A stretch of 64,000 nucleotides of DNA from Chaunax sp. Z400 (GCA_037577475.1 CM075184.1:30463094-30527093); one strand, 5' to 3'. Counted from the stretch's first letter, positions 48,204 to 58,560 are shown. Made by a program: numbers and translations. The notes: generated from the sequence alone by a model not told the origin.

Positions 48204-51200
48204 CTGTAATGTAATGTAATAGAAAAAGAAAAAATCAATCATGTATGATGCATTTGTTTGCTGTTTGGAAACAGAAAGGAGGCTTAAAGCAAAAACAGCA
48301 CTCTTGTTTGGCCAAAATAGGATGAATGTTAACAAGCACAGTCTTTCTTGCCTCTGTATCTAGTAGCATGGCCATTCATTGCCCAAAGAACAATATAGAC
48401 ACCCACCAATCATATGTACTAACCGCATAAGAAACACTGTTTACTTTTGTATATGTGAGTGCCTCAGTGTTCATCACATACCAGATTGACTTCATGTGTT
48501 TGTTAAGTTCTAGGGCTTCAATCAGACATTCCGCCCCTGTTCTGGTTATGCGGTTCTCTGTCAACCTTTTACAGGAAATAAGAGGGTGGAGAGAGTCGAG
48601 TAATGTAAGCATTACTGTACACTTTGTGCTCAAAAGTCAAATCAATACAAATGTCACGTGCGTTGTCAGTGCAAATATACTTCCAAAACTTACCAAAGCT
48701 CTTCCAGTGACGCACTGGTCTTGATAACGTTGGCGAGGGCACACGCTCCTGCACTCCCTACACCATTACCTACCAAGCTGCCATTACACAAAACAAATTG
48801 AACAAAAATAATAGAATTTTGGTCAATATGCGATCTCACACAATAGCAGAATTTAATGTTTTTAAAGTTTTCCACAATATTACCTAAGCCACAACAGAGA
48901 TTTGCTGCTCTCTAGGGCTCTGGCAAGGGCCTCTGCTCCTGTATCACCTATCATATTTCCCCAAAGCCTTCGATATAAAGAAAGAATAGTAAATTTAATT
49001 GCACTAAGATGCATGGAAATTTGAAGGAAATTGTTTACCCTAAATACTTCAAGGAATGGTTGAATTTTAGTCCCTCTGCCAGCTGCTTTGCTCCCTCTGC
49101 TGTTATATTATTGTTGCCCAGCCTGAAAGATAACCGAGAAATTAATTGGCTATTAATTTTACACTACATAATGTAGGTGTGTATTAATATAGCCCCGTAT
49201 TAGAATCACATCTGATGAGAAATAGGCCATTGTATATGCTGACCTTAGAGAAAGGAAATCCTGCTTGGTCTTCAGAAGATGAGAAAAGTGCTGTGTGCAT
49301 GCATCAGTTAGTTTATTGTTGAAGAGCCTACAGAGAAACAAAATGATTTCTATAAAAAGGTTCTAAAGGCTAATTCAGCAAACGTCATTTGTATCTTCAT
49401 GATGGTATAAAAGATTTATCTTATTGACAACACTTACGCGATTTTCCGGAAGCTGTCACAGTGGATTACTTTAGCAATCAGTTTGCGGATCCCATCATCT
49501 GTAATGTTGTTATTCCTTAGGCTGACAAATGGAAGATACATTTAAGCATACCGTGTATTTTTCTTCCTCATAGCAAATGCTATTGTGGAAGCTTGGATCA
49601 GAGTAATGAATGAATTGGATGAAGAATGTAACCTTTTCATACTCACTACAGGGAATTACAAATATGCATACAGGGCAGAAGCTGCTCCACGCCAACATCA
49701 CCTATAGAGTTGTTGTCCAACTGGAGACCTACAGGATTCTTTAAATGCTGGAGCACATAGGCCAATGCAGTACACTCTACAGGACCAATGTTACAGTAGG
49801 TCAGTTTCAGGTGGTCCACCTCCAGCTTACTCATGGCATCCTTTGCAATCCTACTCTCCTGCATCTCATAGATGCATTTTATAAGCCAGACAAAGTCTGG
49901 CATTGCATGCATGCTTTTCTTTTCACCCTCTACAGGTTGAGGTATAGACTTGAAGTGTTTCTGCATCCCTGTTGACAGACATCTCACCACCTGTCCGACC
50001 CTCTTCTCCATCATAACTCTGGGGCAGCAATGGAGCCACAGGCTTTGATGACGCTGGGACAGCAGTCCTGACACAAAGGTCGCTGTGATGTGCAGATTTG
50101 CTGTTTCAGCTGCTATTGCTTCTCCCTGTAAATCCCACTCCTGTCTTTGAGAAGAAGTCATGCAGGCCCTGAAGCATGCAATACTCAAACCTTGCCTCCT
50201 CATGTCCTTAAGATCAAAGAGCTTAGGGATAGTTGAATGGTCAGTATTATTTGAAAAAACAATGTACAGTGCAGCAAAGAAACATTGCAAAGTCACATGA
50301 AGGAACTCATAGCTTTTACCATGGATGGGAGACAAATATTTGCTTTGAATGAGAAAACCCATGCAGATATCATTTTCAGTGACACCACATGTCTCCAGGT
50401 CAGTACCTGAGAAGATGTAACAGGTGGTTCCTATACCTTTAAAGGCAAGATGCCCTAAATGCAAAACTGTTTTAAGGTGCTCCTTAAACCAGCCTAAGCC
50501 CACATTGCTCTTCGTGGAAGTTTGGTGCTGGAAAAAGTGCTGCAGGATCATGAGGTAAACATCTGTAATTGTTTGTGGGCTGCCTTCTCCACAGCCCAGC
50601 AGCTCCTTATGGCACTGCGAGACAATCCAGCATAATACTGGACTATGACACAGTCCAAGTAAAGCAGTGTTTGTATTTAGGGACTCCAAAACCTTAGCAG
50701 CCACAGTGGGGTCACTGTGATGCTTCCTGACAAAACAGTCAATCCCACTTGGGGAAAAGCCTTTCACAAGGACCTCTTTGCGAATGTGTTTCTTTAATAT
50801 TGGGCCCACTGCCTCTGGCCGACTAGTTAACACTTTCCGCACCCCCTTCATTAGGGAGCCCTGGATTAAATTGAACAATAATATGTGTACAGGTACAGGC
50901 TGGGTGGGGCAACAGATCCTGTGCTCATCCGAAAAGCTGTGCTTGAGCTCGTCCAGGCCATCAAAAGTGAAGAGGATGAGATGTGGATGGTCCAGGATGA
51001 ACTGGAAAATATCCTCCTGCTCCCTGTCTGGCCAGCAGCAGTGCTCAAACAGCAATTCTTGGACGGACAGTTCCCTTTGTTCTGAATTCAACCTACGACA
51101 GCTGAATGGAAATAGAAGGAGAAATTCCTGGAGGGCTGCCCCCCGGGCCCAAAGCAAGTACAACCTCTTGAGTAAAGTGCTCTTCCCACTGCCTGCCTCC

Positions 51201-52899
51201 CCAGACACTAGCACTGTGTCGGCCTCCTCATTTAGCGTTCCAGCCATACCCACTATGTCCTCTGGGCCCAAAGGTCCATGGACATCAGCACAGTCATGAG
51301 CTAGTTCCAGCTGGCCTTCAGTGTAGATGTCATCCAGAGACATGTTGCCGGTCCCTCCATAAGTACTGAGAAAGCAGGACTGGGCAGATACTGAACTGCT
51401 GAGCTTCTTCTGATACTTTAAGAACTCTGTGACAGAAAGCATGCATATGAAACAAACCACGGAACAGCAATGCAAAATGATAAATACTGTATATTTGAAA
51501 TGTGGCGTGCTCTAAACATTTCACATCCTGAATGAGTCATTTTTTAACCAAGTTATTTTATTGGAGCTCTTCTAAAGAAATGTGTAAATTGTGTATATTT
51601 GAGACGAAACACGCGCAAATCTACATAAGGAGATGTTTCTGCTGTATGTTTAGCTTGCAAATAGAATGTCCTATTACAGTTAATCACATAATAGCGACTA
51701 TAATAATGACATACCTTTGGAAGGAGTCAGTTTCTCCTGGTTCAGTGGGGATAAACATCCCTGTTCTTGTTGAATGTACTGCAGTAAAACCTCTGCTGCT
51801 GATTCTCCTTTAGAGCTGACATGATCAAGCAAACGCCTCGCCTGATTGACATGTGAATGGCAACAGATTTGTTATTGAACTTCAGCATTTTGGGAAATAT
51901 AATTACAAGTTTGCTTTCTTGCAGAAAGTTAGAAGACTAATACAAATTTCATGTCTGTGTGCCAAGTATTATGGTAGCATCAGCAGACAGTAACATCTGA
52001 TGGTATGGTTGCAGATTACAACCAACTGAACACCTCTCATCTCAGCCTCTCTTACGTTGGCTGCTAAACACTTGAAAACACAAAAGGCCCTTTTTTATAG
52101 TTTCTAGAATTGTGGGCTGCTGCAAAGACTTGATATTGAACACCTTCACAGATAAGGACCAGCTCCATATGTAGATATAAAAGATGCAAGACTCATTCCA
52201 ATGTAACAAAAACACAATGATTGTTAGATTCAACCGATTATACACCAATGAAACCACAATTATTAATATGATATTCCTTTGCTGCCATTAAATCCATCTA
52301 AATTCTACACACCAGACCTTTAAAATGAATGAAGCTTGCATTTCACTTAAATAACACTTACTCGAATAGGCAAAGAACAACAACAGGATGCTACAGTAAA
52401 ATCAAGCTACAGTCACCTGCTGTGGGGGGGTGTGTATTGGCAGACACACCTCATCGCAGTCTGCTGAGGTGAAGTGTCCTGATAGGACAAGAACATCTAG
52501 AGCACTATCAATGCAGTTTTGTAGCTTGCTGACCAGGCTCGATCTTTGAGTCAGTAGAGTCTTAGTAGATGTGTTTCGAAACTGATCCTTTTCTTCTAGA
52601 TCTGAAAAATATTCTGGAAATGAAAAGAATACCGGCACTTCAGGCAGGACCTGTTTGAGAGCCTTAAGGAAGAATCCACATGTATCCACGCCCTTTGTAT
52701 AAACCAGGTCGAGCAACTGCCGGGCCTTGGTGTACAGTGCCCTACCTGGTACCAGTATATTCTGATAGTCCTCCCATATGATCTCCTCCTGGGCAAGCAG
52801 GATGTCCAGAACCTGTTCCAAATGCTCAGCTGACCCACTGCTGCACAGTGCATGCAGTATCTCCTTCCGTTGTTTCAGCACAAGCTCCTGGAAACACAT
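48131..52899 (-). CDS. nod2: NOD2, muramyl-dipeptide sensor (CARD-CARD-NACHT-LRR)
   Basis: NOD2 is a cytosolic and membrane-associated NLR that detects bacterial muramyl dipeptide and recruits RIPK2 through its CARDs (family knowledge). Joining 52417-52899, 51715-51841, 49647-51426, 49438-49521, 49244-49327, 49039-49122, 48884-48967, 48694-48777, 48482-48565 and 48131-48203 gives 2967 nt, 988 residues plus stop, with all phases consistent. Seen: CARD 1 (about 1-85), CARD 2 (about 110-195), Walker A GEAGSGKST (279-287), Walker B FTFDGLDE (about 356-363), and LRRs from about 770 to the end. The start used, MCFQELVLKQR, has A at -3 and aligns with human Met28 (MCSQEAFQAQR). Alternatives are an in-frame ATG at 52939-52941 (weak context) or one at 53225-53227 on a possible upstream exon. 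Same strand as cyld, directly upstream of it. Confidence 0.96.
48482..48565 (-). CDS. nod2: nod2 LRR exon 6 (84 bp)
   Basis: Encodes WLTENRITRTGAECLIEALE to MKSI. Acceptor AAAAG, donor GTATGT. In human NOD2 there is one more LRR between the equivalents of exon 5 and this exon; only 128 bp separate the two here, too little for a further 84-bp exon with its two introns. Confidence 0.92.
48694..48777 (-). CDS. nod2: nod2 LRR exon 5 (84 bp)
   Basis: Encodes SLVGNGVGSAGACALANVIK to LEEL. Acceptor GGCAG, donor GTAAGT. Confidence 0.93.
48884..48967 (-). CDS. nod2: nod2 LRR exon 4 (84 bp)
   Basis: Encodes GLWGNMIGDTGAEALARALE to LLWL. The acceptor ends GAAG rather than CAG; donor is GTAATA. Both are slightly weak, but phase and LRR register fit neighbours. 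Confidence 0.91.
49039..49122 (-). CDS. nod2: nod2 LRR exon 3 (84 bp)
   Basis: Encodes RLGNNNITAEGAKQLAEGLK to LKYL. Acceptor TTTCAG, donor GTAAAC. Confidence 0.93.
49244..49327 (-). CDS. nod2: nod2 LRR exon 2 (84 bp)
   Basis: Encodes ALFNNKLTDACTQHFSHLLK and the following residues to LSL, one LRR repeat. Acceptor CTGTAG, donor GTCAGC. Confidence 0.92.
49438..49521 (-). CDS. nod2: nod2 LRR exon 1 (84 bp)
   Basis: Encodes YLRNNNITDDGIRKLIAKV and the next ten residues: one 28-residue ribonuclease-inhibitor-type LRR. Acceptor TTTGTCAG, donor GTAAGT. Confidence 0.93.
49647..51426 (-). CDS. nod2: nod2 large exon: NACHT, winged helix and first LRR
   Basis: A 1780-bp exon, residues 204-797, the equivalent of the large NACHT exon in mammalian NOD2. 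Walker A GEAGSGKST at 279-287, FPFSCR, LLFEHCCWPD, and Walker B FTFDGLDE follow the family closely. Sensor region VLTSRPEAV, EFLHVTLQCFFAALY in the helical domain and HAMPDFVWLIKCIYEMQE before the LRRs. Ends LPCMHICNSL then a split Tyr (TA|C). Acceptor GTCACAG, donor GTGAGT. The in-frame TAG just past the donor shows it must be spliced. Confidence 0.96.
51715..51841 (-). CDS. nod2: nod2 exon: end of CARD 2 and linker
   Basis: Residues 162-204. Reads ARRLLDHVSSKGESAAEVLL then YIQQEQ and a polar linker. Acceptor AATCAG, donor GTATGT; ends one base into Glu204. The plus-strand ORF here is a shadow. Confidence 0.93.
51842..52416 (-). other. nod2 intron between the CARD exons
   Basis: 575 bp, no feature recognised. 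Confidence 0.85.
52417..52899 (-). CDS. nod2: nod2 exon: CARD 1 and most of CARD 2
   Basis: Residues 1-161. Contains EEIIWEDYQNILVPGRAL and ARQLLDLVYTKGVDTCGFFL (CARD 1), then the start of CARD 2 to CDEVCLPIHTPPQQ. Donor GTGACT is weaker than usual, but the next exon continues the family sequence exactly (ARRLLD). The frame stays open 14 codons upstream to the ATG at 52941, with a TGA beyond that. Confidence 0.93.
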
Positions 52900-53182
52900 G
52901 CTTTTTGCATGTTGCCGTCCATGCACAGGCACATCCAGCATGTACGTATGCTGCTTACAGTATCACAACCTGGTACAGCAAACAGCCACATGTCATCATA
53001 GTCAGCACAAGATTGATTCTCGTACAGTACACATTTATCAGATTCCATGGGTTGAGAATCCTCCCTAACAACAAAGCCTTTTTTATTCATATACCATGAC
53101 TCATTTACCGCATATATGAGCACAGAAGATGAACCTAAAGGAATCTCAAACACAATCATTTCATTTTAATATTATGACTCAC

Positions 53183-53335
53183 GTAAGAGGCTCCACAACA
53201 GAGAGATGTCTTCCTTCCATCTGTCATTTGGCAAGAGACGCTGCACTTCTGTGAACTTCCTCATTCCACAGTTGAGAGTGAAGCATGTTCTGCTACCAAG
53301 TCCCTCCTGTGAAATGGAAACCAAGTCTTTCCTTC
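53183..53335 (-). other. possible upstream exon of nod2 (5' UTR or alternative start; upper end approximate)
   Basis: On the minus strand a clear donor (CTTAC followed by GTGAGT) has its exon edge at 53183. Two readings are possible. If spliced to the acceptor TAAGCAG with exon edge at 52950, an ATG at 53225-53227 continues in frame (MTDGRKTSLCCGASY, then HTYMLDVP...) into MCFQELV, giving a 33-residue longer NOD2, comparable with the 27-residue extension before Met28 in human. Otherwise a different ATG upstream (MRKFTEVQRLL...) would act as an upstream ORF out of frame with NOD2. No transcript evidence is available. Confidence 0.35.
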
Positions 53336-54770
53336 CCCCTTCCAGTCAATGGAATAAAATGTAACTGAAATAAAACTGCACCAACCGGATTTATTCAGTT
53401 CCCTGATTTTTTTTTTCTTCTAAACAGAACAAAAGTGATGTCTCAGGGGTCGTTGCTTGATATTCAAAGGAGATTATTGTTTGCCACATCGTGATGCTTA
53501 TTGTTCACTGCAATGTAGATGACATTTCGACATCCTCTTATCAGTTTCAAGTTTTCAGGGTGAGGATTTGCATTAACAAACACCATAAAGAGGAACCACA
53601 TTGTTTTTAAAAGTAGAAACTCTGGTGCTTAAAACAGAAATGGTTCATTTAACAAACAGTTTTTAAAAGAAAAGCCACCTGAAAAACAAAAGGGGGAAAT
53701 TTCAAGCCCAAGTGATTGGTTCTATATTTGTTGTAATTTGGTCATGTCACCACCTGGTGGCAGTATTGCATAAATAAACTAACCTGGTTTGTTCAAGAGG
53801 CTAGGATTTGCTATTTCATTCCCTTGATACACATTTCTTTATTCACATTTTTGTTACCATTCAGCTACACCTGTTGACAATTTATGTGTAATTTCTTTAT
53901 TTCTTTTTGTATATTAGTCGCTGACTTCTCGTCATCCTACCTGCACTCCAGCAATGTGATAATCTAAGTATGGTAATAATTATTCACTTTTATAATAGTA
54001 AAAATATTGTAACCATCGGGAATCTACAGCCTACTCAGTGTGCTGTGTATCTGATGCTAACCTCAAAAAGTGCATGTAAAACACAACCCTGGAAACAGTA
54101 TTAATTGTAAGTGCCACTTACTCCCCTTACATTTTACATGTCAAAATTTCTAAAAAAAATAAAAAGTGTAATAATAACTTTTTGGATAGCCAGATGATTT
54201 ATTATTATTGTTAATATAGCTCCCTCCTGAGTCCCATGATTAGTTCACTGTTTCCTGTGGGGAAAAATCATCAAACACACAAAGGCAGGAGTGATCAAAG
54301 ACAGATTGGAATAAAACTTTCTAAAGTGAGAGTCTGTTTTTTTTTTTCATTCTTCTTCTTATCTAAGAAGCACACAACTTCACCAAGGGGAGTGTAATGC
54401 AGAGTGCTCTCTGTCAGGCATACTACAGGAAGCTCTAATGCAGAGTTCTGTCATCCCAACCACAGCAGGGGGTCCAGACAAGTTTGGTTGGTTGAGAAAG
54501 AAAGTCAGACATTGCCAATAGAGAAGATACTGATAAAATCCCAAGAGGCATCTCTGAGTATTTCTGACTTCTGCTGCAACATAATTCTTAACACCCCGTG
54601 TCAAAGTAAGGGAAGCATGTGGCTCAAACTTCATCCATTTGCACTATGTAACCTTCTTCATTACTTGTGGTTGCACTATGTCCCTAACCCTCACTCCCTC
54701 TGTCTCTCCACCTATCCTCCCCATCTCTCTCTCACCCCATCTATCTCTCTCTCTCTCTCTATCTCTCTCA
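53336..54770. other. intergenic region upstream of nod2
   Basis: AT-rich. Contains a kB-like GGGGGAAATTTC at about 53693-53704 and a pyrimidine-rich tract (TCTC repeats) at about 54707-54770. No gene seen. Confidence 0.6.
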
Positions 54771-54980
54771 CCACAACTGGTCAAAGCAGAGGGCCGCCCA
54801 CCTTGAGTCTTGGATCTGCTTGGGGTTTCTGAGTATTAAAAGGCAGTTTTTCCTCACCAAGTTCTTGCTAATGGGGGATTGTTGGGTCTCTATCTAGACC
54901 TGCTCTTCTTGGAAAGTGTCTTGATATAACTGTTGTTGTGATTTGGTGCTATATAAATCAAATTGACTTGACTTGACTTA
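54771..54980 (+). repeat. teleost dispersed repeat (SINE/LINE tail type)
   Basis: CAAAGCAGAGGGCCGCCCAC, CTTGAGTCTTGGATCTGCTT, GGGGGATTGTTGGGTCTCTA and TTGTTGTGATTTGGTGCTAT then ATAAATCAAATTGACTTGAC: the classical fish repeat ending in a short tandem ATTGA/CTTGA tail. Confidence 0.85.
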
Positions 54981-56766
54981 ATGTAGAGATTTTGGACCTG
55001 TTAAGTTTGGACTATCTAGGAAACTCCAACTCTTTCTATGTGGCCAAAAGCTGTAACTCATGAACTTTGATTAGTAACAAATAAGAATAGGATACAAATT
55101 TTAATTATTTTTATTCTGAATTCTCTTGAATGCTTGGATAGCCATCTTGCCGTAAATCTCATATTTCCAAAGAGTCCGCTATCAAAGGATTAAGAAAATG
55201 AGTCTGGATAAGACGGGATGTGACAGGTCAGACTTCCATATCAAAAACAGGTGCAATGAATTTTGGAGTTTGGGAATTTTGAATTGTTCATATTAGCAAC
55301 GGGTTATAGGCGGCTATTCCTGATATCTCTGGTTGTTTTTATCTGCTCTCAAGACAGATTTTAATATCCAGGCGTTTAATTGATCAAGAGAAAACATTTG
55401 TTCCTTCAAATTACAGAAAATTATAGTAGGAGATTATTGGTTGTTCAACTTTAGACACAGATAGGTTGACTTACACTTGGCCTGGAGCTTCCTCGGCTTG
55501 CAGTTTATTGAGTATTAAAAGTCCTGCTCCATATGGACTCAGTTCAGCTCAGAGTACTCCAGTAAAACTGCTGCCCAGCACAAAATAACCATTTCCACTA
55601 GAATCACGTTTTAAACTGTGTGTCAGTGAATATCAGTGCGGTTCACTGCTGGATCCACCTGTCTCTCATAGCAGACACAGAATTCTTTAGCTGCAGCCAT
55701 GTAATGATGTGCATTCTTTCTGTGCAGATATCAAAAGCACATGTTGTGAGCTCAGTGCTAGGCCAGGTGCACTGATGTAATGTGTGCTGATTGGTTTACC
55801 AGAGACACAGGACTTCCAGAGATAAATCAGCACATCTCATCCTTCATGAGTTCTACTGTATAGTGAATAAATGTTCAAGTTTTCAGACATAACTATTTAT
55901 CTTCATGATCAGAAATAATTACCTCTGCCAACAGGGTTATGTTTTCATCAAAATTTGTCTGTATTTTTATTTGTTTGTATTTAGTTAGCAGAATATCTAA
56001 AAAATAAAAAAAAGAAGTTCTTGAAGGATATTTTGTAGAGTGGTGGCCCTTGAATGGGGAGGAGGTGATCAGGATTTGAGCAGGATCCAGTGTATTCACT
56101 CTTTAACATATTGAGAAAAGGCATTTCCTGATGCTTTAATGCTAAAGCGATGTAGATGTTCAAGCCTGAAATTGACTCATACATTGGAAGGATTAGTGTA
56201 TAAATTGAATGGGCCACCCTATAAGACATTAATAGAACTAGACGGCATCTCCTTCAGAGGAGCACATGTACCTACATGACCATGCATGCATGGGTGTGTG
56301 TCAGTCAGGATTTAATTGACAGGAAGACTTAAGCTGGCATCTAAGAGCACCTCTCATTTTAAGGAGCTGCCAAGCTGAAGGAGTCTGGTCTCTAGCGTTG
56401 AAGTTTGCTGTGCCGTGCTCAAGGTTAGCACTCGCACCCCGCTGTGCGCTGTCTCAGATGGGTCCTACTTGTTGGACATTCATTATCAAACTCTGTTTGC
56501 TCCTTTCATCTGCAGCTCTCTGCAGCACTCAACGTAAAATACAGAGGCACCTTGCAGCTTGACATCTCTCCATTCACTCTGTACCTTAAACAGCATGCTG
56601 CCACATCAAAGAGCCGCGGCTCCTTTTCATGTTGCAAAAAGAAAGAGCTCCAATGATCTGCTAAAACCAATGCAACTTTCTGGAGCCTTGTCTTATTCAT
56701 TTGCTATCTCTAGAAGTCTGGAGTCAGTCTCCAGACGTCCAGACAGCACATTTTTAATTTGGAAAA
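54981..56766. other. intergenic stretch
   Basis: No gene seen. A fragment of the CTCTGCCAA family lies at 55918-55995. The block at 56380-56660 is less AT-rich with short ORFs of no recognised family. Confidence 0.55.
55918..55995 (+). repeat. fragment of the CTCTGCCAA repeat family
   Basis: TTACCTCTGCCAACAGGGTT, ATGTTTTCATCAAAATTTGT, then a TTTGTTTG-like stretch and GTTAGCAGAATATCTAAAAA. Confidence 0.6.
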
Positions 56767-56904
56767 GTTGAACTGCGCTCTTTGCAAAATGAAGTGCATG
56801 AACAGCTGGTGAAAAGAGCATCTATTTCTACCATTTATATTGCCGTGGTGGGATTTGTGCTTTCAGCGTTATATTTCCTGTGGTGTCATATCTTATTAAG
56901 CTGA
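56767..56904 (+). other. short open segment with a predicted membrane helix
   Basis: Frame reads VELRSLQNEVHEQLVKRAS (amphipathic, ending basic), then STIYIAVVGFVLSALYFL and WCHILLS followed by TGA. It has no ATG, and a TAA lies four codons before it, so it would need a splice acceptor. A good one (pyrimidine-rich, ending CTCTAG) is at about 56712, but in the other frame. It may be a fragment of a membrane-anchored gene related to the coiled-coil ORF just downstream, or chance. Confidence 0.2.
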
Positions 56905-56984
56905 AGGAGACATTGAGTTTCAGCTTTAATTTGTGTGCAAAAAGACGAGGCAAAGGCAAACACCCATTACTGTTGGCGCTAACT

Positions 56985-57245
56985 ATGGTCGAGAGCCACC
57001 AGTGGGAGCTCTCCCAGAAGGAGAAGAGCCACCAGAAGGAGATCTCCCAGAAGGTGAAGAGCCACCAGAAGGAGATCTCCCAGAAGGTGAAGAGCCACCA
57101 GATGGAGCTCTCCCAGAGGGAGAAGAGTGTCCAGAAGGAGCTCTTCCAGAAGGTCGAGAGCCTCCAGAAGGAGCTCTCCCAGAAGGAGAAGACCGTCCAG
57201 ACGGAGCTCTCCCAGAGGGAGAAGGAGCTCTCGCTGAAGGAGGAG
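56985..57245 (+). repeat. 33-bp coding minisatellite, about six to seven copies
   Basis: Unit of the form gagctctcccagaaggagaa plus gagccaccagaag, repeating every 33 bp with substitutions but no frame-breaking indels. Because 33 is a multiple of three and the unit lacks stops in most frames, five of the six frames are open across it. Confidence 0.85.
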
Positions 57246-57305
57246 AGCCTCCAGGAGAAGCTCTCTGAGCTCCACTGGCTGAGGGAGGAGAACATCCAGC
57301 TGCAG
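56985..57305 (+). CDS. first coding exon of an unrecognised coiled-coil protein built from 11-residue repeats
   Basis: Begins at an ATG in excellent context (A at -3, G at +4) and runs 107 codons to a donor CTGCAG|GTAAGC. The protein is charged and made of about six copies of an 11-residue unit (type ELSQKEKSHQK, EISQKVKSHQK, ELSQREKSVQK), a hendecad spacing that favours a coiled coil, followed by ELHWLREENIQLQ. At DNA level this is a 33-bp tandem repeat. The frame is open further upstream (to about 56871) without an ATG. I do not recognise the family; fish genomes often carry such repeat-rich coiled-coil genes. The following exon could not be fixed. It could also be a non-coding minisatellite that is open by chance in several frames. 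Confidence 0.45.
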
Positions 57306-57542
57306 GTAAGCTCACATTTCTCTTTCTAACAACTCATTTTTTGGCTCAGTTAGTCAGTCATTAATCTAAGTGAGTGTTTGAGAGAATTTTACTTGCAGTA
57401 CATGTTGAGTTGCTGTCATGTTGACCAGCTCTTAGCCATGGAGGTGGTTGCTTGCCAGTGTTCCACTGCATTGCTTTGTTTATCGAGGGATTTCTTTTCA
57501 AGTGAGCATGTTTTTGGCGTATTTGGAGGGCATGTGATTGAT

Positions 57543-57656
57543 GCTCCAAGCAATGTGCACAAGCAGCGACAACGTCGAGCCCCGGGACCCGATGAGCACA
57601 GCATCAGAGTGGAACAAAGCAGCCTCTATCTCCAGCACCAGCCTGATGAGTATTGG
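57543..57656 (+). other. possible exon downstream of the coiled-coil ORF
   Basis: An open frame (APSNVHKQRQRRAPGPDEHS, then IRVEQSSLYLQHQPDEYW) ends at a donor-like GTAAAT. A strong pyrimidine tract with TAG follows at 57868-57900, before a second open frame (QELAYSDHLHYPKRMCFEVL...) that runs to 58087. Phases between them do not join cleanly in my reading and no family is recognised, so the exon assignment is tentative. Confidence 0.15.
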
Positions 57657-58560
57657 GTAAATTCAATCCCACTAATTGTAATTTCATCACATACAAGTAG
57701 CGAACAGTTGAAAGTGACATTTAATGCAAATCACTACTGGGTCAGGAGTACTGAACTTTAGCACTTTGTCAGCGTGTTTCCCTAATTGAATGAACGTGAC
57801 AATAATTGAAGTGTTTTATTTTTGCCCTTCTTTCCACACATAAAAGGCCGCTATGCCAATTAGCTTTAATTCCCCCTCTCCCCTCTCCCCTCTTGAATAG
57901 GCAGGAACTGGCATATTCCGATCATTTGCATTATCCAAAGCGAATGTGCTTTGAAGTTCTGAGATACTGTAAGAAAAAGGATCTACTTATCCCGCATGAA
58001 AAAATGTTCAAAGCTCATAAATTCACTGGAACAGATGTACATTATCATTGGATTTGCCTTTTTTCTTTGCCTCTCTATTGGAAATAGACTACCTCATGTC
58101 CTCCTCATACTTGGTGTTTAGTATGTTGCCTTAACAGAAGCTAACACCCTGCTGTGCCAATCCACACTTCAAAGCTCTCTGTCTATCGGCTGGAAACAAA
58201 GCACCCAGAACATATTATGGCAGCCTCTCATTTCCCCATATTCAAGTCAATATCATTGCTTTTTATAGCCTGTGGCAACAAAGACATAGGGTTTATTTTA
58301 CCCCAAAAATAATTCCCATTCCCTGCAACGCGTGTCCTCCAATGCAAACACAACACATTACACATGCACATGAAGGTTTGAACCGATTTAAGTCCTGCCT
58401 AATGTTGCATTTTGCCGTCATCAAGCTGTTCTGATCAATGAATATAAAAAACCCAGAGGTTTGGTTATTATTAACTAGTTAATTAATAAATGATGAAAAT
58501 GAAGATGAATGAACTCTTCATACCTTGATTAACTTGTTAGACAACTTTACATACCATAAT

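Noticed and set aside
50778..51299. 173-aa plus-strand ORF
   Set aside because: Antisense shadow of the NACHT exon; the minus frame has Walker A and B motifs and clear NOD2 sequence.
52875..53159. 94-aa minus-strand ORF overlapping the nod2 CARD exon in another frame
   Set aside because: It overlaps the well supported NOD2 frame and has no recognised homology; treated as chance or part of an upstream ORF at most.
56828..57295. Minus-strand repetitive ORFs (155, 98 and 110 aa) over the minisatellite
   Set aside because: Open frames forced by the 33-bp repeat; no Kozak or splice context comparable with the plus frame.
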